Assembly (NCBI RefSeq): GCF_003116035.1
Contig: NZ_LGQW01000015.1
Span: forward strand, 4,209,431 to 4,273,430
Reading direction: 5' to 3'
Source: Azospirillum sp. TSH64
GTDB lineage: Bacteria > Pseudomonadota > Alphaproteobacteria > Azospirillales > Azospirillaceae
Length of the DNA stretch: 64,000 nucleotides
Both the position numbers and the translations under genes were made by a program. This document shows positions 28,122 through 37,674 of this stretch, piece after piece. Under the pieces are notes generated by a model, which ran no database searches, was not told where the DNA came from, and worked only from the letters and a program-made list of their open reading frames with translations. Positions within the stretch are counted from its first letter, which is position 1. Each line of letters opens with the position of its first letter.

Positions 28122-29704
28122 CCGCAGTCCTCTCATTGCGCGACTACACGCTGGATTACCTCACCGGCAGCCGTCCCTTGCGGGTCCTGCAGGACATCAG
28201 CCTCGACATCGCACCCGGCGAGGTGCTGGGGCTGGTCGGCGAATCCGGCTCGGGCAAAAGCACGCTGGCCTGGGCGATCATGCGGCACCTGCCGAAGAAC
28301 GCCCGCGAGCTGACGGGCAGCATCCGGCTCGGCGACACCGACCTGTGCAGCCTGCCACCGCGCGAGCTGACCCGCATCCGCGGCCGGCGCATCGGCATGG
28401 TGTTCCAGGATCCCTCGACCGCGCTGAACCCGACGCTGACCGTCGGCCGGCAGGTGACGGAGACGCTGGTCAACAACCGCGGCCTGACCCGGCGCGCCGC
28501 CTGGGATCTGGCGCTGGAACTGCTGGGCCATGTCGAGCTGCGCGATCCGGACGCGCTGATGCGGCGCTATCCGCACGAGATCTCAGGGGGCGAGAAGCAG
28601 CGCATCCTCATCGCCACCGCCTTCGGCTGCCGGCCGGAACTGATCGTCTTCGACGAGCCGACCACTGCGCTCGACGTCATCACCGGCGCCCGCATCCTCG
28701 ACCTCTTCGCCCGGCTGCGCGCCGAGACCGGGGTCGCGGCGCTCTACATCTCGCACGACCTCGCCCTGGTCTCGCGCGTCGCCGACCGGGTGGCGGTGAT
28801 GAAGAAGGGCCGGCTGGTGGAAGAGGCGCCGGCCGCCTCGATCTTCGCCCGCCCCGCCCACGAGGAGACCCGCAAGCTGGTGGCCGCGGTGCCGCGCCCG
28901 GAAAACCGGCTGGTTCATGACCGGCCGGGGGAGCGCGTCCTGCTCGCCGCCGAGGCGGTCTCGGTCCGCTATGCCCGGCCGCGCCTGTTCCGTCCGCCCC
29001 CGCCACCGGCGACCCACGCGGTCGGCTTCGACATCAAGGCCGGCGAGATCCTGGGCATCGTCGGCGAATCGGGCTCCGGCAAATCCTCCATCGCGCGGGC
29101 GCTGACCGGGCTGGCCGAGTTTTCCGGCGGCATCCGTTTCGACGGCCGGCCGATCGGCTCGGCCCGCGACATGGACGGCGCCTATCGCCGCGCGGTGCAG
29201 ATCGTCTTCCAGCATCCCGACGGCTCGCTGAACCCGCGCCAGACGGTGGGGGAGATTCTATCGCGCCCGCTGAAGCTGTTCGGCACGGGGTCGGCCAATT
29301 TGAACGCCGAGATCGGCCGGCTGCTGGAGCAGGTGCGGCTGCCGGCCGCCTACGCCGCGCGTTGGCCGCACCAGCTTTCCGGCGGCGAGAAACAGCGCGT
29401 CGCCATCGCCCGCGCCTTCGCCGCCAAGCCCTCGCTGGTCATCTGCGACGAGATCACCGCCCCGCTCGACGTCTCGGTCCAGGCCTCGATCATCGAGCTG
29501 CTGCTGGCGCTGCGGGCGGAGACCGGGGCCGCCTATCTCTTCATCACCCACGACATCAACCTGATCCGCCAGATCGCCCACCGCATCGCCGTGATGCGCC
29601 GGGGCGAGCTGGTCGACCTGCTGCCCATCGACGCGGTCGACGCCGACCATGTCCACCCCTACACGCGCGACCTGATGGCCGCCTCGCCGACGCCCGTCGG
29701 CTGA
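28118..29704 (+). CDS. Fused two-domain ABC transporter ATPase (DppD-DppF type)
   Basis: A 528-residue protein containing two complete ABC ATPase domains, equal to DppD and DppF joined in one chain as in YejF or GsiA. Domain 1 has GESGSGKST, ISGGEKQRILIATA and a Walker B with VFDEPTTALD; domain 2 has GESGSGKSS, LSGGEKQRVAIARA and a Walker B reading VICDEITAPLD. The ICDEITAPLD form replaces the more usual CDEPTSALD but keeps the catalytic Asp-Glu. A linker of about 40 residues lies near residues 265-305. It would energise the importer. The start overlaps the permease gene by four bases. Confidence 0.92.
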   Translation: MTAVLSLRDYTLDYLTGSRPLRVLQDISLDIAPGEVLGLVGESGSGKSTLAWAIMRHLPKNARELTGSIRLGDTDLCSLPPRELTRIRGRRIGMVFQDPSTALNPTLTVGRQVTETLVNNRGLTRRAAWDLALELLGHVELRDPDALMRRYPHEISGGEKQRILIATAFGCRPELIVFDEPTTALDVITGARILDLFARLRAETGVAALYISHDLALVSRVADRVAVMKKGRLVEEAPAASIFARPAHEETRKLVAAVPRPENRLVHDRPGERVLLAAEAVSVRYARPRLFRPPPPPATHAVGFDIKAGEILGIVGESGSGKSSIARALTGLAEFSGGIRFDGRPIGSARDMDGAYRRAVQIVFQHPDGSLNPRQTVGEILSRPLKLFGTGSANLNAEIGRLLEQVRLPAAYAARWPHQLSGGEKQRVAIARAFAAKPSLVICDEITAPLDVSVQASIIELLLALRAETGAAYLFITHDINLIRQIAHRIAVMRRGELVDLLPIDAVDADHVHPYTRDLMAASPTPVG

Positions 29705-29722
29705 CCCTTTAGGATCCCTCCC

Positions 29723-30949
29723 ATGGACACCGCAGAGATTCTCGCCCGTCTCGACACCGATGCCGCCCTCGTCTTCCTGGCCCGGATGGTCCAGCACAAG
29801 AGCTACAGCCAGACCGAGGGCGAGCGCGAACTGGCCCGCTTCATGGCCGCCTCCATGTCGGGCCTGGGGCTGGAGGCGGAACTGACGCCGGTGCCCGGCG
29901 GGCGGGTCAACGCCGTCGGCCGCTGGCGCGGTACCGGCGGCGGCAAGAGCCTGCTGTTCAACGGCCACATCGACACCAACCCGGTGACCGAGGGCTGGAC
30001 CGTCGATCCCTGGGGCGGAAAGATCGACGACAAGTTTATCTACGGCATCGGCTGTTCCAACATGAAGGCGGGCGACGCCGCCTATTTCTGCGCGGTGAAG
30101 ACCCTGATCGACGCCGGGGTGAAGCTGCGCGGCGACGTCATCCTCACCTATGTGGTGGGCGAGCTTCAGGGCGGCGTCGGCACGCTGGCGCTGATGGAGC
30201 AGGGGCTGCGCGCCGACTGCTTCATCAACAGCGAGCCGACCGACCTCCAGGCGATGACGATGCACGCGGCGGCGCTGAGCTTCGTCATCGAACTGGTCGG
30301 CGACACCCGCCACCTGTCCAAGCGCGAGGAGGCGGTCGACGCCGTCGTCGCCGCCTGCGACCTGATCCCGCGGCTGAACGCCCTGGCCCTGTCCGGCGCC
30401 AAGTCGCCGGAGCACGCGACGATCAACCGCGTCCATGTCGGCGTCGTCCACGGCGCGCTGGGCAAGGAACTGCACGAGTGGCGCTCGCCCCAGGTTGCCG
30501 ACTTCGTGCGGATCAAGGGCTCGGCCCGCTACGCCACCGGCCAGAGCGAGGACGGGGCGCTGGCCGACCTGCGGCGCGAGTTGGACGCGCTGGAGACGCG
30601 CTTCCCCGGCCTGAAGGCCAGCGTCTTCTCCGAGGACCGCGGCGGCACCCCGACCATGCCAACCTTCGAGGTGGCGAAGGACAGCGCCATCGTCCAGGCG
30701 GTGAACCGCGCCTATCGTGCGGTGCGCGGCACCGACCAGCCGACCGGCGCCATCACCCCGCCCGGCTTCTACGGCACCGACGCCGGCCATCTCCAGCATT
30801 CCGGCGGCATGGAGGGCGTCGTCTGCGGTCCCGGCGGCCGCTACAACACCATGCCGGACGAGCGCGTCGACATCGACGACTATCTCGACATGATCCGCGT
30901 CTACATGCTGACCATCCTGGAGATCTGCGGCGTGGAGGATTGCGGATGA
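29723..30949 (+). CDS. M20-family metallohydrolase, second copy in operon
   Basis: A 408-residue M20 hydrolase of the ArgE/DapE branch. Metal-site motifs: FNGHIDTNP, the bridging Asp in CSNMKAGDAAYF (an MKAGDAA variant of the usual DMKGG), and YVVGELQGGVGT, where a Gly-Glu-Leu-Gln replaces the usual Asp-Glu-Glu; the second Glu of the pair is therefore absent. The C-terminal metal His lies in GTDAGHLQHSGG. The altered catalytic pair suggests a specialised or modified activity. It lies 18 bases after the fused ATPase gene and overlaps the M24-fold gene by four bases. Confidence 0.8.
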   Translation: MDTAEILARLDTDAALVFLARMVQHKSYSQTEGERELARFMAASMSGLGLEAELTPVPGGRVNAVGRWRGTGGGKSLLFNGHIDTNPVTEGWTVDPWGGKIDDKFIYGIGCSNMKAGDAAYFCAVKTLIDAGVKLRGDVILTYVVGELQGGVGTLALMEQGLRADCFINSEPTDLQAMTMHAAALSFVIELVGDTRHLSKREEAVDAVVAACDLIPRLNALALSGAKSPEHATINRVHVGVVHGALGKELHEWRSPQVADFVRIKGSARYATGQSEDGALADLRRELDALETRFPGLKASVFSEDRGGTPTMPTFEVAKDSAIVQAVNRAYRAVRGTDQPTGAITPPGFYGTDAGHLQHSGGMEGVVCGPGGRYNTMPDERVDIDDYLDMIRVYMLTILEICGVEDCG

Positions 30950-32085
30950 GCGGCGCAGCGGCCGAGCGTTTTGCGCCGCGGATGGCCCGGCTGCGCAAGG
31001 CCATGGCGGCCGGGGGCTGCGACGCCTTCCTGGCCGACCATGCCGAGCTGATCGCCTGGATCTGCGGCTACACCGTGTCGGAAACGCTCTACCGCGCCGT
31101 CATCGTGCCGATGGAGGGCGCCCCCTGCTTCGTCCTGCGCTCCATCGATGCCGGCCCCTGCCGGTCCGGGGTGTGGTTCGAAGAGGTGGCGACCTTCGAC
31201 GACCACGAGGATCCGCATGGCGCGGTGGCGAAAGCGCTCGCGGCGCGCGGCTTCTCCGGCGCGAGGATCGGCGTCGATCCGGTCTCCTACGGCCACACCG
31301 CCTCCACCGCGCAGCGCCTTGCCGGGTTGCTCCCTGACGCCCGGTTCGTTCCGCTGCCGGGAGTGAGCGACCGTGTGCGCGCTTGCAAGTTCGTCGACGA
31401 GATCGACGCCATCGCAGCGGCGGCGGCCATCGCCGACCAATGCATGCTGGGGTTGGAAGGCCATGTCCCTCCCGGCCGGACGGTGCGGGAAGTGGCGGCC
31501 GCAGCGGCGGCGGCACAGCTCCGGTTCGGCGCCGACGACGGCGGACCGGGGCCGATCCTGGTGTCGGGCGGCCATGGAACCGGCGGCCACGTCGATTTCC
31601 TGCACGGCAGCGGTCTCGACCGGACGCTGATGCCGGGCGACATCCTGCATGTCGAACTGACGCCGCGGGTCGGCAACTACGGCGCACGGCTGATGCGGCC
31701 GGTCTTCGTCGGCGACCCGCCGGCCGGGGCGCGGGAGACCTTCCAACAGCTGGCGGAGATTCAGGACCGGCAGATCGCCGCCATGCGTCCGGGAGCGGCG
31801 GCGCGCGATGTCGATTCCCTGCTGCGGACGGCGGTGCTGGATGCCGGGCTGCGAAGCGACTACGGCAACGTGACCGGCTACGCCATGGGCCTCTATGCCC
31901 GCACGCCGCGGCCGAGCGACTTCTCGCAGTCCTTCCACCCCGGAGCCGACTTCCGTCTGGAGCCGGGGCAGGTGTTCCACATGTATGCGTCGGCGCAGGG
32001 CGTTGCCCTGAGCGAGACCGTTCTCGTGACCGACGCCGGGCCACGCCTGCTGACGACATGCCCGCGTCGGCCCATGAAAGGCTGA
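30946..32085 (+). CDS. M24 (creatinase/aminopeptidase P fold) protein without metal ligands
   Basis: A 379-residue pita-bread-fold protein: N-terminal creatinase-like domain (residues 1-130) and C-terminal M24 domain (about 140-375). In metal-dependent members the C-terminal domain carries five ligands Asp, Asp, His, Glu, Glu. Here the equivalent segments read HVELTPRVGNYGARLMRPVF, TGYAMGLYARTPRP, VFHMYASAQG and ALSETVLV, so none of the five is preserved in place. Creatinase and ectoine hydrolase are known metal-free members that split C-N bonds, and this protein could work likewise on the imported compound. It ends the operon with the two M20 genes and the importer. Confidence 0.8.
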   Translation: MSGAAAERFAPRMARLRKAMAAGGCDAFLADHAELIAWICGYTVSETLYRAVIVPMEGAPCFVLRSIDAGPCRSGVWFEEVATFDDHEDPHGAVAKALAARGFSGARIGVDPVSYGHTASTAQRLAGLLPDARFVPLPGVSDRVRACKFVDEIDAIAAAAAIADQCMLGLEGHVPPGRTVREVAAAAAAAQLRFGADDGGPGPILVSGGHGTGGHVDFLHGSGLDRTLMPGDILHVELTPRVGNYGARLMRPVFVGDPPAGARETFQQLAEIQDRQIAAMRPGAAARDVDSLLRTAVLDAGLRSDYGNVTGYAMGLYARTPRPSDFSQSFHPGADFRLEPGQVFHMYASAQGVALSETVLVTDAGPRLLTTCPRRPMKG

Positions 32086-32159
32086 GCCCGCCACGGTGTC
32101 GAGCACATTCGGTCAGGCGGTGCGCCGCGCCAGGGAGCCCGGACGCACCGCTTCGGGGA

Positions 32160-33707
32160 TCAGAACGGCTGCTGGAGCAGTCCGATCAGGCCCTTCACGC
32201 CCGATACGAAATTCCCGACGCGCAGGTTTTCGTCGTAGCTGTGCTGGTTGTTGTCGGCATTCACCAGCGGGACGATGACGAAGGGCACCTTCAGCGCCTC
32301 GACCGCCGCGCCGGTGGGCACGGTGCCGCCCATCATGCGGATGCGCACCGGCTCTTCGCCATAGGTCGCCTTGAAGGAGCGGTACAGCCAGTCGCCGACC
32401 GGAGCCTGCATGTCGGTCCGCGCCGCAGAACTGGAGGCCGATACCTCCTCCGAAGCCAGGGAGGCCAGCTTGTCGTACTTGGCCCGGTCCTCGTCCGTCG
32501 GATTGCCCTGGACCAGATGATAGCCCTGCGCCTCGATATGCGTCTTCAGCATGCCGATTAGCTGTTCAGGCGGCGTTTCCGGAACCGTGCGCAGGTCGAG
32601 TTCGGCGACGGCGCTTTCCGGAATGATCGTCCGCGCCTTGGCGCCGACATCGCCCGCCGCCATGCCGCGGACGTTGAGCGACGGGTATTGCAGCGCCTCC
32701 TGATAGTTCTTGCCGACCTTCTCCGCCTGCGCGATGCCCAACCGCTTGCGCAGCGCCGCTTCGTCATCGGGGACGGCGGCCATGATCTTTTCCGCCGCCG
32801 CATCGATCTTCACGGAGTCGTAATAGCCGGGAATGGTGACCCGGCCGGTCTCGTCCTTCATGGATGCCAGCAACTGCGCCAGCCGCATCGCCGGGTTGGC
32901 GGAATAATTGCCGAAATGGCCGCTGTGCAGGCCCTGCTTGGCGCCGAAGACCGTCAGCGTCGCCTGGGCGACGCCGCGGTTTCCGAACACCAGCGTCGGC
33001 TTGTTGGTCTGGTGCATCGGGCCGTCCAGCACCAGCAGCGCGTCATTCTTCAGCAGCTCGGCGTTCTGCCGGATGACCTCGCCCAGCGACGGCGACCCCT
33101 TCTCCTCTTCGGAATCGAGGATGATCTTGACGTTGACGCTGGGTTTCTGGCCGGCTTCCTTCAGCGCGTCGAACGCCGTCAGCAGCATCATGATCGGACC
33201 CTTGTCGTCCGACGACGACCGCGCGAACAGCCGCCAGTCCGGATCGACCTGATCGCCGTACAGCTTCTCCAGCGGGATCGTCTCCCACTCGCCCTTGTCG
33301 GTCTTCTGCTTCAGCGTGGCGTCCCAGGGGCTGTTCTGCTTCCACTGCTGCGGAGTGACCGACTGGCCGTCCAGATGGGCATAGAACAGGATGGTCTTCT
33401 TGGCAGGGTCGGCGCCGGGCAGTTCGGCAAACAGCATCGGCTTGCCGTTGTTCTCCAGCGCACGCGCCTGGAAGCCGCGCTTCCGGAAGGCCTGCTCCAG
33501 CCATGCGACGTTCTTCTGAATGTCAGCCGGAACAACTGCATCGTTGGGAATGGCGAGAAGCTCGACAAATTCCTTGTAATTCGCAGATGCATGCTTCGCG
33601 GCGAGCGTATCCGTGGATGGCGACGCGGCGCTCGCCTGCATCGGCAAGAACATGCACGCGCCGATGAGAAGCGCTTTTTTAAGAGAAAATTTCTCTCTGC
33701 CCGACAT
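32160..33707 (-). CDS. Exported M20-family peptidase
   Basis: A 515-residue M20 metallopeptidase with a signal peptide (KKALLIGACMFLPMQASA, residues 10-27), so it should act in the periplasm. Metal motifs are FYAHLDGQ, RSSSDDKGP and LDSEEEKGSP, and the lid domain contains LHSGHFGNYSANP. A long insertion around the GNRGVA region and a C-terminal GGTVPTGAAVEAL with NNQHSYDENLRVGNF are typical of carboxypeptidase or dipeptidase members of the family. Start: ATG after an AAGGGGGAATAA site. It is convergent with the preceding operon (74-base gap) and has its own promoter region, so it may be a separate unit for peptide scavenging. Confidence 0.85.
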   Translation of the reverse strand: MSGREKFSLKKALLIGACMFLPMQASAASPSTDTLAAKHASANYKEFVELLAIPNDAVVPADIQKNVAWLEQAFRKRGFQARALENNGKPMLFAELPGADPAKKTILFYAHLDGQSVTPQQWKQNSPWDATLKQKTDKGEWETIPLEKLYGDQVDPDWRLFARSSSDDKGPIMMLLTAFDALKEAGQKPSVNVKIILDSEEEKGSPSLGEVIRQNAELLKNDALLVLDGPMHQTNKPTLVFGNRGVAQATLTVFGAKQGLHSGHFGNYSANPAMRLAQLLASMKDETGRVTIPGYYDSVKIDAAAEKIMAAVPDDEAALRKRLGIAQAEKVGKNYQEALQYPSLNVRGMAAGDVGAKARTIIPESAVAELDLRTVPETPPEQLIGMLKTHIEAQGYHLVQGNPTDEDRAKYDKLASLASEEVSASSSAARTDMQAPVGDWLYRSFKATYGEEPVRIRMMGGTVPTGAAVEALKVPFVIVPLVNADNNQHSYDENLRVGNFVSGVKGLIGLLQQPF

Positions 33708-33782
33708 TTATTCCCCCTTGCGTGTTCATGACGCAATTTTTACGAAGGATTTGCGGGCATCGTCAAGTTTATCTACCGTTTA

Positions 33783-33838
33783 CACAGGGCTGCCCTGTGC
33801 ATGACGCGCGGCAGGCGGCCGGGGCGAACAGCCCCGGC
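33783..33838. terminator. Two hairpins downstream of the SDR gene
   Basis: CACAGGG-CTG-CCCTGTG at 33783-33799 and GCCGGGGC-GAACA-GCCCCGGC at 33818-33838. Read on the minus strand they follow the SDR gene and precede the exported M20 peptidase gene, so they probably end the SDR transcript. Confidence 0.55.
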
Positions 33839-33867
33839 AACTCCCGACGGATCGGCGGGTTCTGCCC

Positions 33868-34593
33868 TCAACCGCGGGCGACGGGGCGGACGGTGATCTC
33901 GTTGACACCGACATCCCGCGGCTGCTCGATGGCGAAAAGGACGGCACGGCCGATGGCGTCCGGTTCGATTGCGTTTCGGCGGTATTCGACCATCGCGCGG
34001 GCAGCCGTCTCGTCGGTGATGGTGTCGGCGAGTTCGGAGCGCGTCACACCGGGATAGATGCAGGTCGTGCGGATCGTCTCGCTTTCCTGCCGCAATCCGT
34101 CGGTGATGGCCCGTACCGCGAATTTGGTCGCGCTATAGACGGCGGAGGTCGGCACCACCTCGAAACTGCCGACCGAACCGATGTTGACGACATGCCCGCC
34201 ACCCTGCGCCTCCATGACCGGGAGGACGGCGGCGATGCCATGGAGGACGCCACGGATGTTGACATCGATCATCCGGTCCCATTCCTCAACCTTCAGGGAG
34301 GCGAGCGGGGAAAGCGGCATCACGCCGGCATTGTTGACGAGGACGTCGATCCGGCCGAAGCGGTCCCTGGCTTCGGCAACGAAGCCTTCCATGCTGGCTC
34401 GGTCGGCCACGTCGAGGGCGCGGGCGGCGGCCTTGCCGCCCTTCGCCTGAATTTCCCGGACAAGCGCGTCGAGACGCCCGGTCCGCCGCGCGCCCAGCAT
34501 CAGGGTGGCACCGGCCCCGGCGAGAATGCGCGCGGTGGCCTCGCCGATGCCGCTGGACGCACCGGTGACGAGAACGACTTGGTCGATGGTCAT
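33868..34593 (-). CDS. Short-chain dehydrogenase/reductase
   Basis: A 241-residue classical SDR. Cofactor motif TGASSGIGEA (residues 10-19), NNAG motif, and the catalytic tetrad N-S-Y-K visible as NIGSVGSFEVVPTSAVYSATKFAV. The sequence VLVTGASSGIGEATARILAGAGATLMLGARR with arginines after the second strand favours NADP. It resembles the YdfG-like group of broad-specificity dehydrogenases; substrate unknown. It is divergent from a LysR gene with about 147 bases between the two starts, so that regulator may control it. Confidence 0.85.
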   Translation of the reverse strand: MTIDQVVLVTGASSGIGEATARILAGAGATLMLGARRTGRLDALVREIQAKGGKAAARALDVADRASMEGFVAEARDRFGRIDVLVNNAGVMPLSPLASLKVEEWDRMIDVNIRGVLHGIAAVLPVMEAQGGGHVVNIGSVGSFEVVPTSAVYSATKFAVRAITDGLRQESETIRTTCIYPGVTRSELADTITDETAARAMVEYRRNAIEPDAIGRAVLFAIEQPRDVGVNEITVRPVARG

Positions 34594-34740
34594 GACGATT
34601 TCCTGTGTCTCGGTGGTTGCGACGGCTGCCAGCGGCGGTCATTACGCCGTTCAGTCGCCGTCCGTGACCAGAAGTTGGCACTGAACCGCTGTCGAGATAA
34701 CTTGCCTGTTGCTGGACGCTGCGGTTAGAACAGCTAACCA

Positions 34741-35649
34741 ATGCAGATCGACCTGAATCTCCTGACCCTGTTCGCCGCGGTGGCGGAGACCGGCAATTTC
34801 CGTGCGGCGGCCGACCGCCTCGGGGTGACGCGCTCGGCCGTGAGCCAGGGCGTCCAGCGCCTGGAGGCGGCGCTGGGACAAGCGCTGTTCCTCCGCACCA
34901 CCCGCAGCGTGCGGCTGACCGAAGCCGGGGAACGCTTCCTGGCGCAGATCTCAACCCCGCTGGCCGAAATCGCGAGCGCCATCGATGCGGCGTCCGGCTC
35001 GGCGGCAGAACCCCGCGGTCTGCTGCGGATCGCCGCCACCTCGATTGCCGAGCGCTTCCTGTCCGGGCCGCTGATCGCCTCCTTCAGCGAGGCCTATCCT
35101 GGCATCTCCCTCGACGTGACGGTGACCGATCTGGAGTTCGACATCGTCGCTGCCGGCTTCGATGCGGGCGTGCGTCTCGGCGAGGTCATCGAGCGCGACA
35201 TGATCGCGGTGCCGCTGACGGGCGACCAGCGCCAGATCGCGGTGGCGACACCGGGCTATCTCGCCCGTCATGGGACGCCGGAGCACCCACGCGACCTCGT
35301 CAGCCACCGCTGCATCGGTTGGCGACCGCAGCCGGACACGGCCCCCTACCGGTGGGAGTTCGAGAAGGACGGACACGCGTTCGACGTGTCGGTCGAGCCG
35401 CAGATCACCACCAACGACATGCTGCTGATGCTGCGCACGGCGCTCGCCGGCGCTGGCATCACCTTCGGGATCGAGGAGACGTTCCAGCCCTATCTCGAAC
35501 GCGGTGAGCTGGTCACGATCCTCGACGACTGGCTGCCGCCCTTCGCCGGCTTCTTCCTGTATTTTCCAAGCCGGCGGACGGTGACGCCCAAGCTCCGCGC
35601 CCTGATCGATCATGTGCGCCGCCACCGCGAAGGGGCGCAGTCCGGGTAA
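34741..35649 (+). CDS. LysR-family regulator beside SDR gene
   Basis: A 302-residue LysR regulator: N-terminal winged HTH (NFRAAADRLGVTRSAVSQGVQRLEAALGQALFLRTTRSVRLTEAGERF) and an effector domain in the CrgA/AphB-like style (GFDAGVRLGEVIERDMIAVPL). Members with this effector type commonly regulate an adjacent oxidoreductase, here the divergent SDR. The ATG at 34741 comes shortly after AACAGCTAACCA, which is not a strong ribosome site, so translation may be weak or leaderless. Converges on the next LysR gene with an eight-base gap. Confidence 0.85.
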   Translation: MQIDLNLLTLFAAVAETGNFRAAADRLGVTRSAVSQGVQRLEAALGQALFLRTTRSVRLTEAGERFLAQISTPLAEIASAIDAASGSAAEPRGLLRIAATSIAERFLSGPLIASFSEAYPGISLDVTVTDLEFDIVAAGFDAGVRLGEVIERDMIAVPLTGDQRQIAVATPGYLARHGTPEHPRDLVSHRCIGWRPQPDTAPYRWEFEKDGHAFDVSVEPQITTNDMLLMLRTALAGAGITFGIEETFQPYLERGELVTILDDWLPPFAGFFLYFPSRRTVTPKLRALIDHVRRHREGAQSG

Positions 35650-35657
35650 CCGTCCCG

Positions 35658-36563
35658 TCACCCCTCGACATAGGCCGCAAGTTCTTCCGGGGTTCCGTGC
35701 GGAAACGCCGACTTCAGATGCTCCAGGAAGGCTGAGACGCGCGCGTTGAGCAGCCGCCGCGTCGGGTAGAGCACCCACAACTCCGTTTCGGATCCGGCCA
35801 CATTGCCCCATTTCACCAGCCTGCCGGCGGCCAGATCGGGAGCGGCGAGCGACAGCGGCAGACGGGCGGCCCCTGCGCCCATGCGAACCGCATCGCGGAC
35901 CATGATGAAGGACGATAGGCTGAGCATCGGCTCGACCACGATGGTCGACGGGCCGTCCGGTGTCGCAATCTCCCACAATGCGGACCTTCCTCCGACTTGC
36001 CCCGGCGATCCACGGGTGACGACGGGAACGGTGTCGTTGCCGGCGGGGAACGACAGGTCCGGGCTTGCCACCACGACGAGGCGATCCCGCAGGAAAACGC
36101 GTCCGACAAGGCCCGCGTCCGGGTCCGGATTGACACGGATGACCAGATCATAGGCTTCCTCGACCATGTCGACAGCCCGGTCCTCCGTGACGATCTCAAG
36201 CCGAACCTCCGGGTACTTGCGCAGGAATCCGGCCGCCAGCTTGCCGATGGCGGTCTGCGAGAACAGCAGCGGCGCGCTGATCCGCAACCGTCCACGGGGG
36301 CTGTGGCCGCCGGATGCAATCGCCTTCGCCGTCTCGTCGAGTTCGGTCAGCAATGCGCCGGTCCGCTCGAACAGCGCTTGGCCCTCCGCCGTCAGCTTGA
36401 GTGTCCGGGAACCGCGCTCGAACAGGCGAAGCTCCAGGCTCGCTTCCAACTCCGCGACGCGCCGCGACAAGGTCGCCTTTGGCCGGCCGGCCGCGCGCGC
36501 CGCCTTGCCGAACCCGCCGTGGCGGGCGACCAGATTGAAATCGGCCAAAGCAAGCAGGTCCAT
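35658..36563 (-). CDS. LysR-family regulator beside NmrA-like gene
   Basis: A 301-residue LysR regulator from the start MDLLALADFNLVARHGG; the frame is open upstream to 36617, which would add 18 residues of unlike composition. HTH: GFGKAARAAGRPKATLSRRVAELEASLELRLFERG. Effector domain of the CrgA-like type (YDLVIRVNPDPDAGLVGRVFLRDRLVVVASP). It is divergent from the NmrA-like gene by about 105 bases, a regulator/target arrangement found twice in this stretch (compare 33868-35649). Confidence 0.85.
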   Translation of the reverse strand: MDLLALADFNLVARHGGFGKAARAAGRPKATLSRRVAELEASLELRLFERGSRTLKLTAEGQALFERTGALLTELDETAKAIASGGHSPRGRLRISAPLLFSQTAIGKLAAGFLRKYPEVRLEIVTEDRAVDMVEEAYDLVIRVNPDPDAGLVGRVFLRDRLVVVASPDLSFPAGNDTVPVVTRGSPGQVGGRSALWEIATPDGPSTIVVEPMLSLSSFIMVRDAVRMGAGAARLPLSLAAPDLAAGRLVKWGNVAGSETELWVLYPTRRLLNARVSAFLEHLKSAFPHGTPEELAAYVEG

Positions 36564-36668
36564 CCGTTCCACCAGTGAGACGATCTGTCCAAATTCGCCG
36601 CCTATCGGACCCTGCATGGATCGGTAAAGTCAAGGGCGTCAACCGAACCCCAAAGCGGAGTGAACCCC

Positions 36669-37535
36669 ATGACCATCCTCGTTACCGGAGCCACCGGCCG
36701 TGTCGGCCGCCATGTCGTCGACCAGCTGGTCAAGCGCGGCGCCGAGGTGCGCGTGCTGACCCGCGACCCGTCGAAGGCCGCTTTCCCCGCCGGCGTGGAA
36801 ATCGCCCAGGGCGACATGCTGGACATCGATGCGCTGCGCGCCGCCTTCCGCGGCGTCCGCGCCCTGTTCCTGTTGAACGCCGTCACCGGCGACGAGTTCA
36901 CCCAGGCGATCGTCACCTTGAACATCGCGCGGGAGGCCGGCGTCGAGCGGGTCGTCTATCAGTCGGTGTTCGAGGCCGACCGTGCGGTGAACGTGCCGCA
37001 TTTCGCCGTGAAGTTCGGCGCCGAGCGCATGCTCGACCAAATGGGCTTCAGCGCCACCATCCTGCGCCCGTCCTACTTCATCGACAACGAGCTGATGATC
37101 AAGGACGTGATCACCAACCACGACGTCTACCCGATGCCGATCGGCAGCAAGGGCGTGGCGATGATCGACGCACGGGACATTGCCGAGGTTGCGGCCATCG
37201 AACTGATCCGCCGTGACCGGGCGCCGGGAAAACTGCCGGTGGACATCATCAACCTCGTCGGCCCCGACACGCTGACGGGTCCGCAGGTGGCCGCGATCTG
37301 GTCCGATCTGCTGGGCCGCACCGTGGTCTATGGCGGGGACGATCCCAGCGGGTTCGAGCAGACCATGGCCTCCTTCATGCCGAAATGGACCGCCTATGAG
37401 ATGCGCCTGATGGCCGAGCGCTATGTCAGCGACGGCATGATCCCCGAAGCCGGCGACGTCGAACGGCTGACCGGGCTGCTGGGCCGCCCGCTGCACAGCT
37501 ACCGCAGCTTCGCCGCCGCGCTCGTCGCGGCCTGA
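36669..37535 (+). CDS. NmrA-like NAD(P)-binding family protein
   Basis: A 288-residue atypical SDR of the NmrA/QOR2 group. Nucleotide motif TGATGRVGRHVVDQL (residues 6-20), then a basic LTRDPSKA after the second strand, favouring NADP. The middle segment KFGAERMLDQMGFSATILRPSYFIDN is typical of this group. Such proteins act as redox sensors or quinone reductases. The start at 36669 is chosen over an in-frame GTG nine bases upstream. A terminator hairpin with TTTTT follows, so it is monocistronic. Probably controlled by the divergent LysR. Confidence 0.82.
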   Translation: MTILVTGATGRVGRHVVDQLVKRGAEVRVLTRDPSKAAFPAGVEIAQGDMLDIDALRAAFRGVRALFLLNAVTGDEFTQAIVTLNIAREAGVERVVYQSVFEADRAVNVPHFAVKFGAERMLDQMGFSATILRPSYFIDNELMIKDVITNHDVYPMPIGSKGVAMIDARDIAEVAAIELIRRDRAPGKLPVDIINLVGPDTLTGPQVAAIWSDLLGRTVVYGGDDPSGFEQTMASFMPKWTAYEMRLMAERYVSDGMIPEAGDVERLTGLLGRPLHSYRSFAAALVAA

Positions 37536-37577
37536 AACCTCACGATCCTTGGGTCGGTTGCAAAGTTCGACGGAGGT

Positions 37578-37600
37578 GCCTGCGGCAGCGGAGGCTTTTT
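37578..37600 (+). terminator. Rho-independent terminator after the NmrA-like gene
   Basis: GCCT...AGGC stem with one internal mismatch at 37578-37595 followed by TTTTT, 42 bases after the stop codon. Confidence 0.65.
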
Positions 37601-37674
37601 ACATGTCTCCGTTTGCCGTCGAGGTTCGCAACGAAGCGGCACAAATGGCGCCTCACCCTGGACTTGCCGGTAAA

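Noticed and set aside
32086-32159. Terminator between the M24 gene and the converging M20 gene
   Set aside because: No stem longer than a few base pairs was visible in the gap.
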